The notes under the pieces: generated by a model
Seen by the model: the letters and a program-made list of their open reading frames with translations, nothing else
Databases searched by the model: none
What the model was told of the DNA's origin: nothing
In this document: piece by piece, positions 39,345 through 54,151 of the stretch
How positions within the stretch are numbered: position 1 is the first letter of the stretch
How the letters are laid out: every line of letters begins with the position of its first letter
Program-made: the position numbers and the translations under genes
From: Cephalopachus bancanus
Lineage: Eukaryota; Chordata; Mammalia; Primates; Tarsiidae
DNA length: 64,000 nt
Assembly (NCBI GenBank): GCA_027257055.1
Contig: JAPVLO010000073.1
Span: 1,302,001 to 1,366,000 of the forward strand
Reading direction: 5' to 3'

Positions 39345-39548
39345 CAATAAGTGATAGAACTATGGACCAGACACTATACTAAGTGTTTTGCACAAATTAT
39401 GACATTTAATACTCACCACAAGCCTAGGGAGCAGGTAATAGTATTATCTATCTACACTTGAGGAAAATTAGGGATTAAGAGAAGTTTAATTAATGTATGC
39501 AAGCTAACATAGCTGAAGACCAGTAGAGCCAAGGTTGATATTAACTGG
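39345..39548 (-). repeat. MIR
   Basis: Reverse-oriented MIR: GGACCAGACACTATACTAAG, GACATTTAATACTCACCACA, then the GAGGAAAATTAGGGATTAAG block. Confidence 0.7.
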
Positions 39549-40647
39549 GTGGCCAACATCCACTCTGGTTGAGTGTCTGATTTGATCGACAAGTCCTGTA
39601 CTACACTGATTGTTAAATGTTTTTATTACTGCACCCAGTAAATCAAGACTCAATCATATTCTTATGTTATAGCATGAGTTATATTGGCTTGAATTAATTG
39701 TTAACAAATCTTTGTTATTGTAATTCAGCCCTCTTTAAGCCTGTTTCAAATAACTTAAAAGAAAATTTTAAATATTCTGAACCTAAAAAGAAACTTTTAA
39801 AAGTTGCCTAAAACTACTGTACTGTTGAGGATTAGCTCCATTTGCCTGCCCATTTATATTCCTTTCATAGTCATTTCCTACTGCTCCAGCTGAGAGTACA
39901 AATGCAGCAAATCTACTACTATCCTTACAGTGGACTGTAGGTGGACACCTGAGCCAAAAGAAATCTGTTTTTATTCTCTCTGGGACTATGTAATTGGAGC
40001 GAACTCGATTGTTAATTCAGGTGGCCAGAATGGAGAAAGTACAGAAAGTCAAAGTGACATAGCCCTGGTACACCAGGAACACCAGTCTTCAGAAGAGAAA
40101 TAAATAAAGCAACCACAGAAGGGAATTGGCACAGGATGACATTTGGATTCAAAAGATGAGAAGAAGTGCTGCTTTTGACTCTCTAGTGTCTGTTCCAGTT
40201 CCTTCAGGGGCCAAATGGTGCCATCTGGTCTGCCCTGTGGTTCCATGAACCTGTAACTCTTCCACAAATGCCTCATTTATATTTGAGCATGATTCTGTTT
40301 TGTTCTTATAACCAAAACATCCCACAGTTTTGGCACTGATTTGGCACTTGCTCTGAATTTCTGCACTGTCACATATAATAATATATTTCAACACTTCTTG
40401 TAGCTCAGAAGTTCAACTTCTTAAATTAGAGGCACTCATTTACCTATATAGATTTTTTCCTTTTACTTATTGTGAAATATTTTGTGTTTTTCACCAAACG
40501 ATCCTAAAATTCAGGAACTTTGTATTTGAAAAATATGGCACTTCAAGGTATTTCCCTTCTGTGGCAGTTTTTCTCCATTCAAAACTCACATTAGATAATA
40601 AACTTCACCAACTAATGGTTAAAAGAACAAAGCTTACCAAGAAGGGA

Positions 40648-40682
40648 TTTTGTGTGTGTGTGTATGTGTGTGTATGTGTGCA
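40648..40682. repeat. TG-rich microsatellite
   Basis: TG repeat interrupted by TA units, about 35 bp, within intron 20. Confidence 0.9.
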
Positions 40683-41066
40683 CATGCACATATGCAAAAG
40701 TGGATATTTCTTTTCCCCTATTCAAAGAGCTTTTAAATAAAGATATCTGTTTATTTGGAAACCAGGACCAATATAAGGGTGAAGAGATGATTTTTTTTTC
40801 TTTCAAGCACAGATTTGCTATCTTACACTATGTGTGTCTCAGTTTTTTTAATTGTGAAAGCAGAAAAAACACTACATACAGCTCCAATTTCAAATAAATT
40901 ATTTGTTCAACAACAAAACAATAGAAATTCAAATAAATCATTTGTTCAGCAATAAACACTTTTAAATTAATAATCTGCAAAAAAAACTCCTTAAAGATAT
41001 CTAAAATTTTTAACCTATAAGAATGTAGCATTTTATTTGTTGACAAAGTTTTGCCTTAAACGCTTA

Positions 41067-42477
<1,411 letters not shown>

Positions 42478-42779
42478 TCATTCTTAATAAGATGCAGGTG
42501 TCTTCCTACGGAGACGGCAGCCATCTTAAAGTACACTTTTCATAGTTTTGATGAAAAAAGTTAAAATATTGTTTAGGTGGCTAATAACATATTTGAAGTT
42601 TTGAAAATATGGGGTGCATTGATCTTAGAATATTCTAATTTCCAAGACATTTCAAAGTGTTGTATGATAAATAAATTTTAAATGAATATGAATTTTAAAA
42701 TAAACTATTTCGGGATAATTTTAGTCTAAATGTGAATTTTAGGCTTTATTTTGTTTAGACAATTTTTGAAAATACAGGC

Positions 42780-42925
42780 ATTCGTCTTGGAACTTTTTGA
42801 GTCAGAAAAATCTGGTTTAAATATAGGCTTGGTCATTTTAGGCAAGCTATTTAATCTCTCTAGCCCGAGTTTTCTCATGCTTAAGATTGAAAGGAATCAT
42901 AAAATAATAAATGTTACTTCCTTTC
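42780..42925 (+). repeat. MIR remnant
   Basis: GAGTCAGAAAAATCTGGTTT, TTTAGGCAAGCTATTTAATC and TCTCTAGCCCGAGTTTTCTC give the tRNA-related to central part of MIR. Confidence 0.65.
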
Positions 42926-43519
42926 CCAACTCTACTTTTGCTGCTTTTTGAAACAACTGAAGATAACATAGGGGCTCAAAGAAAGATTTCTGGAAATGGA
43001 TGATTTAATTTGAAATTAGATAAATTTTTATATATTTCCTATGTTGTCAAAATGAATTTTGCATTTCAGTTAAGCACATTCATTACAGATATATCCTCAC
43101 ATTAATCATAATTACCAAAAAACTAGAACCTTGTTGGCAGTCTCAGATACAAGCTAACTGATTGGTGCTCTTTAGGATGAAGTTAAAGGCTTACATTTTA
43201 TATTTCTATAAGACATCAAATAAACACCTTTTAATAAGATAAAAAGTCTGCTAACGTTTGCTTCACAATAACCCATCTGAGACATTTTTACTGTGCTGGG
43301 TATTGGATGAGATACATCATGACTCAATAATCTAAGAAAAGTCTTTCCTATTCCATTTTTGCCCTCCAAGTGCCACCAGTACAAGGAGAAAGCCCCAAAT
43401 GCCATAGTTCGTGACAAGATGCTCCACTGATAGCAAACCACAGGTTTGTTTTTTTGTTATTGTTGTTTGGTTTGTTTGTTTTTACCTAGGTCAATTGTTT
43501 CTCAGAAATATAATATTTT

Positions 43520-43575
43520 GGGGAAAAGAAGGAAAGAAAGGAAGGAAGAAAGGGAGGGAGGAAAGAAAGAAAAAC
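43520..43575. repeat. GGAA/GAAA purine tract
   Basis: About 55 bp with only A and G on the plus strand (GGAAAGAAAGGAAGGAAGAA and onward). It is pyrimidine-only on the transcribed (sense) CFTR strand. Confidence 0.9.
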
Positions 43576-43814
43576 TAAGTTCCAAGCATGACTAACTAGG
43601 AAATATAATTTGAATGGATCATCACACTAAACACCAGTATGCCTGAAAGACAATTGTTGTAGCATCAGTAGTACAGAAACATTCAGCAACTCCATTAGGT
43701 TTAGTCTTTGCTGCTGACAGTTATAAACTGCACTGTGTTAGTTTTGATTTGTGTAATTTTTACCGTATAATTTCAGTTTGGTTTGGTCCTGTTTTCATTA
43801 AAAGTTGTGTGGGA

Positions 43815-44100
43815 GCCGGGCTCGGTGGCTCAGTCTGTAATCCCGTGCCTTTGGGAGGCTGAGGTGAGTGGATTGCCTGAGCCCGCGGGTTCGAGACCTG
43901 CCTGGGCAGCGAGACCTCATCTCTACAATAAATCAAAAAATCAGCCGGGCGTGGTAGCACATGCCTGTAATTCTGGCTACCTGGAAGGTTGAGGCGGAAG
44001 GATCACTGGAGCCCAGCAGGTCGAGGCTGCGGTGGCCGGGAGCGGCCACTGCACTTCAGTCTGGGTGACAGAGTGAGACTTCAACTCAAAAAAAAAAAAA
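43815..44100 (+). repeat. Alu dimer, strepsirrhine type
   Basis: Complete, CpG-rich plus-oriented element. The flanks AAAAGTTGTG (43799-43808) and a matching AAAAGTTGTG just after the A tail form a target duplication. Confidence 0.93.
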
Positions 44101-45339
44101 GTTGTGAGGGAAAAATGATCATACGTAGAAATACTCTGATCTTCATCCCATTTTCTATTGTGTGCATTGTCTCCTTTTAAATGATTGCTGATGTGGTAGA
44201 GGTTCGTAAGAATGAAACTGTAAATTATGATAGAATAGGTGAGATTGGGAATCAACTGACCGAGATATCACATTGAGTTAGAGAATAATGGAGAAGATAA
44301 ATACACTTGAGAGTGATGAACTATTCACACAGTAGCAAGATTTCCAGCAACTACTGTCACCCAGAGTATAGCCCAAACTGAAAAATAACTGAGAAATAAG
44401 TTTCAGACTTGAGGAAAAGTAACTCCATTTGCTCTACAACAGACCCTTCTTAGGGATGGAGGTCAGAGCCTAATAATTTAGCCCTGTGTGCAAAATTAAA
44501 GGCATCAGTTTAAAATATTTGATACTCTAATTATGCAAAAGAACTAAATCCTGATCTAGTTTTAAATTCACAATTCTGTCCTAGTTTTAAATTCAGAAGT
44601 CATTTCCGATCAGGTATATGAGATGACAACTAAAAACCTTACTAACTAAATAAATAAAGGAACTTCAGAGCAAGATGAAATGAGCACATAGATTTTTAAT
44701 TGCTATTTGTTCTTACCCAAATCATAAACTTCCTCAGCAGAAAAAAAAATCAACAAAATATGAAAACCCACAACGTAACATACACCCATGCTTCTAGGAA
44801 GTGGGCAGCACATTTTCATCCAACAAAGTACCTTAAAAGTGTTTCTGACACTGAAGGTCACACAAAGAGCTGTCTGGGAAACAGGAACAAATGACAATAA
44901 TAATGGGTCACTTTCTATCTGTGTTTTTAAAAAAGCCTTTTAAAGCCATGCAATGAACAACAGACTTGGAATCTAATTCATAAATGATAAAAGTCCTTGA
45001 AGACGTTTAAGCAGGAGATTAATGGAATTAATAGGACAAATGGGTGCTGAGGGGAAGATGTGAAAAATACACTGTAGAGATCAAAGCAGCAGGACTCAGT
45101 GTATAACCATATATTAAAATAAGAAAGAAGAAATTTTAAAGTCTTGAGGTTTTAAGGCTGAGAATGGGAGGTTTTGATATTTTTAAATGTGTACACTTTA
45201 GTTTCATGAAAAAATTATTTACCCAGATATAGAGATAAGTGAGATGCAAGGATATAGTTTTTCTCCATTTGTCTTCAAGTTCAAATTTATGTACAGTCCA
45301 ATTCCAGTGTGCCAATCTGAATAATATACTGCTTCAGGT

Positions 45340-45475
45340 TTAGAACTGAAAGAGACCATTATCAGGTTTTCATCACCTTCATTCTATAGGTGACAAATCT
45401 GAGACCCTTCAAGATTAAGTGTCTGCTCAGAGCAAAATAGTTGAATTTGCAGAATAGAACCCAGATCTTCTACTG
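45340..45475 (-). repeat. Possible MIR-like remnant
   Basis: CATTCTATAGGTGACAAATC and GTCTGCTCAGAGCAAAATAG and GAACCCAGATCTTCTACTGT follow the order of a reversed MIR. Weak. Confidence 0.4.
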
Positions 45476-47579
45476 TCAGTATACAATGTCAATCCCAGTT
45501 CAGAAAACAAGTTTGTCAAAACATTATCAAAAGCTATATAGTGACAATTATATGGGCTATCACACTAGTCACACTCACAAAAGCAAAATGCAGAGCCATG
45601 GGTGCCAGAACAGGGGAGAGGGAAAAATAGGAGTTACTAATCAATAGGTATCAAGTCTCAGTAGCACAAGATGAGTAAGTTCCAGAGATCTGCTATGAAA
45701 CATTTTGCCCATAAAGCATAATATTGTGTGTTACACATAAAAATCTGCAAAGAGAGTAAATCTCATGTTATGTGTACTGACCATAATAAAATTAAACTTT
45801 TTAAAAAAGAAAAAGATAGGAAATAGAGTGAGGAAAAATTAAGTTTTCTGAAAAAACTAAAGACATGCTTTATTCTGTGTGAAAAATCTGTTCCTAAAAT
45901 GTTGTGAATAGAATGAAATTTCATATTTTAACATAATAAAGTATAATCAGAGGAGTACATAATTTAAAGGACATCTAAGATGAATTATTTAACAAAATCA
46001 AAATTAATCAGATTTTTACTGCATTTGGATTGTCATATATTATGCTTCCTTAATGTGAGACCCTTTTTAATATTATTTATAATCACTTGTGAAACAACAA
46101 CAAATTAACTTTAACAGCATTAAAAATGAGCAGAAACAATTCAAACTAGCATAAAAGAAAGAATTTGACTGCCACACATACATCAAAAATGTTAATTTAT
46201 AAAATAAATATTGAAAAATTAGCTATTCCAGAGGATCTCTGAAGTAAGCCTCAAACTGATTCATTCAGAAGACACCCAATAGACCACAAAAGTAGAAAAA
46301 GAATTAACAAGGGGCACCATTCACCAATACTTTTGTGATCAGGTCAAGACATCCACATTCCAGTTTTACCTGATTTAATAATATAATACTTGGGACCAGT
46401 CATTTACACTCTTAGAATGAGGAACAAATGTCCAGTGTTTAAAAAAGACAAAGGAAAGACTCCTTTGAAGGCATGAACTCAAAGAGTGGATTAAAAAATG
46501 CCATCAGCTGCTGCTAAGTTATATCTCTAAACAGAACAACTGAAGGAAATCCAAAATGCTAAAGTTCACTTGGAACAGTAAATATATTTGATTGTGTCAG
46601 TCATTTCAGTTGAGGCAAACTGACAGTCCAGTTTTCCTGCACCTGCCAATGTTGGTTGTGTATACACACATAAGTGGTAGTCCTTATTTTGTTTTATAGA
46701 TTCTCTCAATTATCATATTATTATTTTGCAGGGGTGGAGAGGGAGCAAGAGGGGAGAATGACTTATCCCAAGATGGGCAACATTCTATTCCAGCTGTTTC
46801 TCCAAGGAGATCTTTGAGACTGTGACATCTGCTGCCTAAAACTTGACTTAAACCAGACAGAAAGCTCAGAAAGCTATGTTGAAACCTGGCGCAAGTCAAG
46901 GTTATCAACTCACAACACTCTTTTAGTTCTGTCACTTATGGAATCCTAATGTCATACTCCCAAGGTCACTTTCATCTCCTCCCTCCACTTTCCTTCTCCT
47001 CTCTCACCACCAGTTAGTTACCCTACCCCAGAGACAGACTCACGAGCAGGCTGCCCTGGAGACCTATTCACATTCATCAGGAATAGTCCTCACATAACAC
47101 TGAATTTTTCTTTCCCTTTTTCTTGTTCAAAAACTTATTTTTACTTCTGTCCCTTCATTATGGTTCTTATAGTGGGAGAATTGGCTAGCTAATCTGTGCT
47201 GACGTGTTCATGGGTAAGGCTAGTTTCAAGTGTAACTCACCCATCTTCATTTTAACACAGGCCTTTTGGAGGAATGTAGGCTTCCATCAAAAATGTCATA
47301 CTTTGTGGCCAGTTATTTGGGGGAAGATGGTTTTTGCGCCTCTCAAATCATTCTCAAGTAGATGATGACTACATCTAAGTGTGAGATTGCTTCTGATTTG
47401 GACCAGGTAAACAGTTTTGACTTATTACTGAATTTACTAAATTTATACCTTTTGGAAAACTAGATATTCCCCAAATTAACATAATAGACTAGACTTGAAT
47501 TCTTGATCAAATGAAAAAAAAGACTCATTTGCTTCTTCTTGGAATTATTTTTAAAATATGACAACTGCAAAGATACTTA

Positions 47580-47762
<183 letters not shown>

Positions 47763-48279
47763 TCATAGCAGAAGCATTCAGAACCCAAATAAGAATTAGC
47801 ATGTAATCAGATAAATAAGGATTTAGAACATTTTAGTTTTATCCAAAGATTCTAAGTAACTATGTGTACAAGCTACTGTCTCCAACTTCTAAACTTTTAT
47901 TAAATATAGATTCCTGCAAGAGTCAATTAAAAATTAATGTCTTTAATAGAATACTTATTATAAATTATGTCAGAAATGGGTACTCATTCTACTGTCACAG
48001 CCTCATTTTGCAACCTTAAGTTTAACAACAGTTTACTGGATATGCTAGCACGTCTGTATTCCATAATATAGGGTGCTCCCTGTCTTTGACTCCCATACCT
48101 TTTTGACATGCCTACAGAATGCACAGCTGCTCTCTTTCCCTGCCTGCCCACTACTGGGACCTTCTTTGCTGTATTCTCTTTCTACCCTCCTTATGGCCAC
48201 CTAACCTTCAGCCTGTTTTCTATTCCAGACTCACACTTATTAGGATGATAATTTGTTGCTTTAATAAAACAAAGTTATA

Positions 48280-48395
48280 TATGGAGTGTCTACTATGTGC
48301 CAGGTACAATGCTAGGCACTGAAATAACAGAAGTGAATAAGTCATGTTCCTTGCCCTTGAGGAATTCATTGTCTAGAGAGAAGTTAAACATACAA
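48280..48395 (-). repeat. Ancient interspersed repeat (MIR/L2-type wording)
   Basis: GAGTGTCTACTATGTGCCAG and GCCCTTGAGGAATTCATTGT are wording common to very old mammalian repeats. I cannot fix the family. Confidence 0.5.
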
Positions 48396-48459
48396 CCAGA
48401 TAAAATGCAACATAATACTATACAAACAAAGTTATATTGAATCTTATCATTCACCCCAA

Positions 48460-48870
48460 TTAACTGCAGGATAAAGTCCAAAATTCCTAGTTTAATATTT
48501 AATGCCATCCATAATTTGGTCTTAACCCACCTAGCTAGTACAAGCTTCCTCTATTCAAATACCTGTTTCAGTCAAACTGGTCTATTCTTTAAACACACTC
48601 TGCATTTTCCTACCTCCCTGCTTTTTCCATGTGATTCCTGACTGTGGTTTCCCCATCTCTCCTTGTCAAAATCTAAATCTCCCCTTGATCCAACTCAAGG
48701 GTCCCTCCTGCAAGCAAGCAACAGTGTTTGTTCTAGTTGGAATTAATCTCTTCTTCTTTTGAACACACTTAATTCTTCTTGTTTGCCCCTTTGGTTTATA
48801 ATGATTATATACATGTCTTATATCACAGTCACTTATGTTCATGTCTTAGCTCTTTTTCTAGACTGAAAAT
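48460..48870 (+). repeat. L2 3'-region remnant
   Basis: ATAAAGTCCAAAATTCCTAG, CATCCATAATTTGGTCTTAA, CCTGTTTCAGTCAAACTGGT and CTGACTGTGGTTTCCCCATC follow the order of the L2 3' region. Confidence 0.6.
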
Positions 48871-49234
48871 CGCTGAAGGTCAGTGAAATCATTATACATG
48901 TATTTGACATCACCCATAGCTCCAAGAAAAAAAGCCTCATACGTAGGAATTATTCAATATACATTCATCGATTGATATGTTCTTAGTATATTTAAATATA
49001 TTTGTATATATTTTCATAATAACCAAAAATTACAAAATTTAGTCCACGGCATTTATAAAGAGTGCTTAGAGAACAAAAGAAAAGTTTGCTTTGGAGAAAT
49101 AAATATCATCCTGGTGCTTATTTATATTTCAAATGGTTCGGAAACAACTATGAGCATGTTAAAGGAAATGAGGAGCTTGGAAAAGTGAAGAGGTGACATG
49201 GCAAGTGCACCCCCTGTGAGAACAACACCCACAG

Positions 49235-49430
49235 ACAAGAATAATGATGGGGAACTAACATTTATTTCACGTTGGCTATGTTACAAGCAAGTCAATTGTT
49301 TTGCTTCATTCTCACAAAGATCTTCTGAGACAGTTATTCTTTTCCCCACTTTGCAGGTAAGGAGGACAAGGTTCAGAAGAGTCACTTGCCCATAATCATC
49401 GTTCTTATAAGCCAAGTCAGGCCTCAAGAA
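49235..49430 (-). repeat. MIR
   Basis: Reverse MIR: AACTAACATTTATTTCACGT, then TCATTCTCACAAAGATCTTC, CCACTTTGCAGGTAAGGAGG and GTCACTTGCCCATAATCATC. Confidence 0.7.
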
Positions 49431-49784
49431 ACACTTGTGTTCCTTCCACTGTATCTCATGGCGCATTTCTGACTCTGCCAGAGACTTGGGCAAATCCTCT
49501 GCCTTCTCTGGGTCTCAGATTTCCATTAAAAAAATAAAATAATTGAATCATGTTAACTGGACATCCCTTTAGGTCTAAATTTCTTAGCTCCAAAACAGAG
49601 GATGGTTATGAGTATAGCAAAATGAGGCCAGACTTTAGTGATACACAAGGGTGTTAAAATAAATATAAAGATCTTTCTGTAAACTAACACTGAAATTTTG
49701 TTACCCAGAAATATGATGGGTATTTCTTGAGACTTTTAGATACTAATCACTGTAAAACTATCAGTGTTGGAACTTACTCTTTGC

Positions 49785-49930
49785 TTTACAGCCAAATGTC
49801 TCCGTGTCCTCCTTCTCCCCACTCCTGTGAGCCCATAGAGAGCACAAATTGTGCCTTATTCACCTTTACATACCAGTCCCTGGCTTAGTGGCTCACAGAG
49901 CAGGTGCTGGACAGATTGCTGTAAGAATAA
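49785..49930 (+). repeat. L2 3'-end remnant
   Basis: GAGCCCATAGAGAGCACAAA, TTGTGCCTTATTCACCTTTA and CCCTGGCTTAGTGGCTCACA correspond to the L2 3' end. Confidence 0.5.
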
Positions 49931-50299
49931 AACTAAGAGGAATCCTTGCTCAGTTCAGAGTCTTTAAATGTCAATTTGTTGGGGAATCAATGGAATTGAT
50001 TACTTTCAAAGTACCTTATTAACCTCAGTTTTTAAAAAATTTTGGTAACTTTTCCCCATTATTCTTATTTTTGTGATATTAAACATGATGACATAAAAAA
50101 TAGTTTTAAAATACATTTGTGATCCCCCACTATGTGACTCTGAATAGTTACATGAAACTATTCTACCCCATTAAAAGATTTTATCAGTAGAAGATTTTTA
50201 TATTTTCCCTGATCACTTTCAAATCTCCACTTTGAACAATACTATATATTGGTGCTGTAGTCCCATTAGAGTAATCTGGTTCAACTTTTATGCAACAAA

Positions 50300-50750
50300 G
50301 TTGTAAGTTGTTTCTCCATTGCCATGGACCTTCAGGTCACATAACCTGAGCATGCCCTGATGAACCAAGCACATGACCACAGAGGGAACCCAAGTGCTCA
50401 GACCAAGGAACGGGATTGAATTAAGCAGACACCTCATGGCAGGATCTAGGATCCAAACAGATTGAGCTCTGGCATCACCTCAAGGCAGGATTTCAGATTC
50501 AGGATTCAGGATTCAGATCATGCCTCCTCAAATTCCCTCACTGCAAGATCCAATCAGATCACACCTCATTACCTTATGTTTGTAAAACCTGATTTAGCCC
50601 AAGTCCAGAGAGACAATGCTCTGGGAGCTATTCCCAGGGATTTCCTTACTTGTCACAAGAAAAGCCCTTTGCTAAATCCTCCTCAGTTGTGGCTATTCAC
50701 CCACCAAGGCACTGAACCCACCTGTTGTGTAGGTCACAACAACAAGATGC
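50300..50750 (+). mobile_element. Ancient ERV LTR-like block
   Basis: CTGATGAACCAAGCACATGA, a series of GATTCAGGATTCAG repeats, CACCTCATTACCTTATGTTT and the end AACCCACCTGTTGTGTAGGT read like an ERV1-type LTR. Borders are not exact. A plus-strand frame at 50462-50911 stays open across the LTR and 160 bp beyond (149 codons), but it has no recognisable domain and starts inside the LTR, so I do not call it a gene. Confidence 0.5.
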
Positions 50751-51058
50751 CTAGAAGAGGGCTAGACCAAATAATTGAAAAGAGAAATACAACTGATCCA
50801 CAAGGGCCTTCTCGTGCTGCTACAATTTCATCAACTTCATGTCCTTACAAACCAAGCTACTCTAGTTATCTAACAGAAATATCAGGAGCAACTTTGTATG
50901 ATAACCTATAATATCTGAGAAATGTACATGCCAGTCATAAGGAGGCTCAATAAAGAGCAGATGCTTCTGTGCAAAAGAGCAGCAGCACTCCTAGAAAATC
51001 AACTAAACCACAGGCCCTGTTGATGTGGATCAGCAGCTTCATTTTGTATACCTAGTCA

Positions 51059-51981
<923 letters not shown>

Positions 51982-52019
51982 TTTCTAAGTATCCACAACA
52001 CAACCAAAGAAGCAGCCAC
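51982..52019 (-). CDS. CFTR: CFTR exon 16 (legacy 14b), 38-bp micro-exon in TM7
   Basis: 38 bp, same as human c.2620-2657. It follows CAG at 52020-52022 and is followed by GTGAGT from 51981. It encodes VAASLVVLWILR plus two bases of the next codon, the outer half of TM7. Human reads WLLG-N at the end; here it is WILR-K. Gly885 is thus replaced by Arg, and Asn886 by Lys (AA from this exon plus A from exon 17). Both changes put positive charge at the extracellular mouth next to loop 4. The exon is too short to be found by open-frame searching; it was located from the conserved GTGGCTGCTTCTTTGGTTGT core and confirmed by exact length and phase. Confidence 0.97.
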
Positions 52020-53081
52020 CTGGAATGGAACAATACACAATTGATTTTTTTCTAACATCTTTACCTATTCCTCCCTCGTCCACCTCTAAATTCACCAAGA
52101 CTAACATCAAAGCATGAACAATTTCATTTTCCTTAGCTTTGCTTACCTGGGCCCAGCAGCTGCAGTAGTTGTTCTAAGCACGACTATATGTTGTAAGAAC
52201 ACATTAAGTTAATGAAATTCAGATTTCACTGAAGAAAATACTTTGCCGTTTCTCTCCTTCATTCAACAGGAACTATTCACTGAACCTCACAGGAGACGCA
52301 AGATTACAGCTAAATGTTTTAAATGATAAACTTTGTTTTTTATAAAGAGACTAGCAGATAATTAATCTGTTTAGTTGCTATAAATAATTTCATTTGCCAC
52401 CCGGTAAGTATGGGGAACTAATACCTGTGAGACCAATTAATTATTGGAAAAAGTGAGATTAATATTTGTAAAAATGAATTAAAAGTTTCAACAGTGTAAA
52501 TATTCACAGTATGACTAAAGATAAGGAACATTCAGGTTAAAATGAGCATTACTGGTACTAGAATTACATAGGACTTACAGCTTTCTCAACATGGAAACAT
52601 TTGGCTGAGGGAGAAATGTTCTATGCCATATTTAAACCAAAAAAAATTTTAAACAACTGTGATTTTTGTAGTTCTTTTGATATATAAATCATCTGTACTC
52701 AGCTCTATTTCAATTTAGCATTCCATTCTTGTAAACTCTGTGGAGAAATTTAATCTTGTGTGGATGCCATCACAATTGTAATACTAGAAATGACTCTGAA
52801 ATTATACAACTTAACCACAGGCAAAATGCAACCCAAAAAGGCAACTGTGAGTAAAATAATTTTGGAAATGAACACAGAATAGAAATAAATAGGAGAGAAA
52901 CAAATATGCTTAGAATCAGACATCCACATGTTTTACTTCATACCCAAATTTACCTTAAATATTTAACAGTCCTATATGAAAATGTATAGAGAACATTTAG
53001 ATTAAGAAATTACATTAAGAAGTGCTCTATTTTAAAGAGGTTTTAGTTAAGTTTACATAGCAGATAAAAGTATAATGATGA

Positions 53082-53367
53082 GCCGGGCTCGGTGGCTCAG
53101 CCTGTAATCCCACGCCTTTGGGAGGCTGAGGTGAGTGGATTACCTGAGCCCGCGGGTTCGAGACCCGCCTGGGCAGCGAGACCTCATCTCTACAATAAAT
53201 CAAAAAATCAGCCGGGCGTGGTAGCGCATGCCTGTAATTCCGGCTACTTGGAAGGCTGAGGCGGAAGGATCGCCGGAGCCCAGCAGGTCGAGGCTGCGGT
53301 GACCAGGAGCGGCCACTGCACTCCAGTCTCGGCGACCGAGTGAGACTCCAACTCAAAAAAAAAAAAA
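53082..53367 (+). repeat. Alu dimer, strepsirrhine type
   Basis: Complete plus-oriented element, CpG-rich, hence probably young. The flank AAAAGTATAATGATGA (53066-53081) is repeated as AAAAGCATAATGATGA at the end of the A tail. Confidence 0.95.
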
Positions 53368-53867
53368 GCATAATGATGAAAAAGCTAATGGTATTATTCT
53401 CACTTTCCTACTTTTCTTCATTGTACACATAGCTTCTATGCCCTCTGTCAATAGAAAACTTCCTTTATTTCCTTGAAATTCAAGTACATTCAAAATGACA
53501 AGAAACCCAGCAATAATCTAGCCATTCCAAAAGTCTTTATTCCAGTACAAATGTCTTCCTATTTCCTAATAATAATCAAATTACTCAAGATCCTAGAGAA
53601 GGGTATATGTTCTGAGTCACTCTGGTTATTTGTTTATTATATTTTCCCTTTGTTCCAATTAAAGGAATGCCAATAATGCTAGCATTGCCAATATTGTTTG
53701 AGTAAATCTCAGAAATAAATATTTTATAATATTTGCTAATGGAACAATAATCAAGGTAGTTTTCTAAAGAATTGGTTTAGTTATCATAATATAAAGTCGT
53801 TTCCTGGATGTATTCACACAGAACCATCAACTCAAACTGCTTTTATTCACTAGCGCAAAAACACTTT

Positions 53868-54151
53868 ATTTTTTTTTTGAGTTGGAGTCTCACTCTGTTG
53901 CCCCGGCTAGAGTGCAGTGGCATGCTCACCAGTCACCCCAGCGTTGACCTGCTGGCTCCTTCTGCCTCAGCCTTTCAAGTAGCCAGAACCACAGGCACGT
54001 GCTACCATGCCCAGCTAATTTTTTGATTTATTGTAGAGATGAGGTCTCATCAAGTTGCTCAGGCTGTTTTCGAACCCATGGGCTCAGGCAATCCTCTTAC
54101 TTCAGCCTCCCAAAGTGCTGGGATTACAGGCTTGCGCCACCACGCCCGACC
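53868..54151 (-). repeat. Alu dimer
   Basis: Minus-oriented element with a short deletion in the right arm, from the T-run to CTTGCGCCACCACGCCCGAC. No clear target duplication is visible. Confidence 0.9.

Noticed and set aside
52141..52200. A GT-flanked, GC-richer segment near exon 16 that looked like a candidate exon
   Set aside because: It does not encode the conserved CFTR sequence. The true 38-bp exon 16 is at 51982-52019 with exact length and phase.
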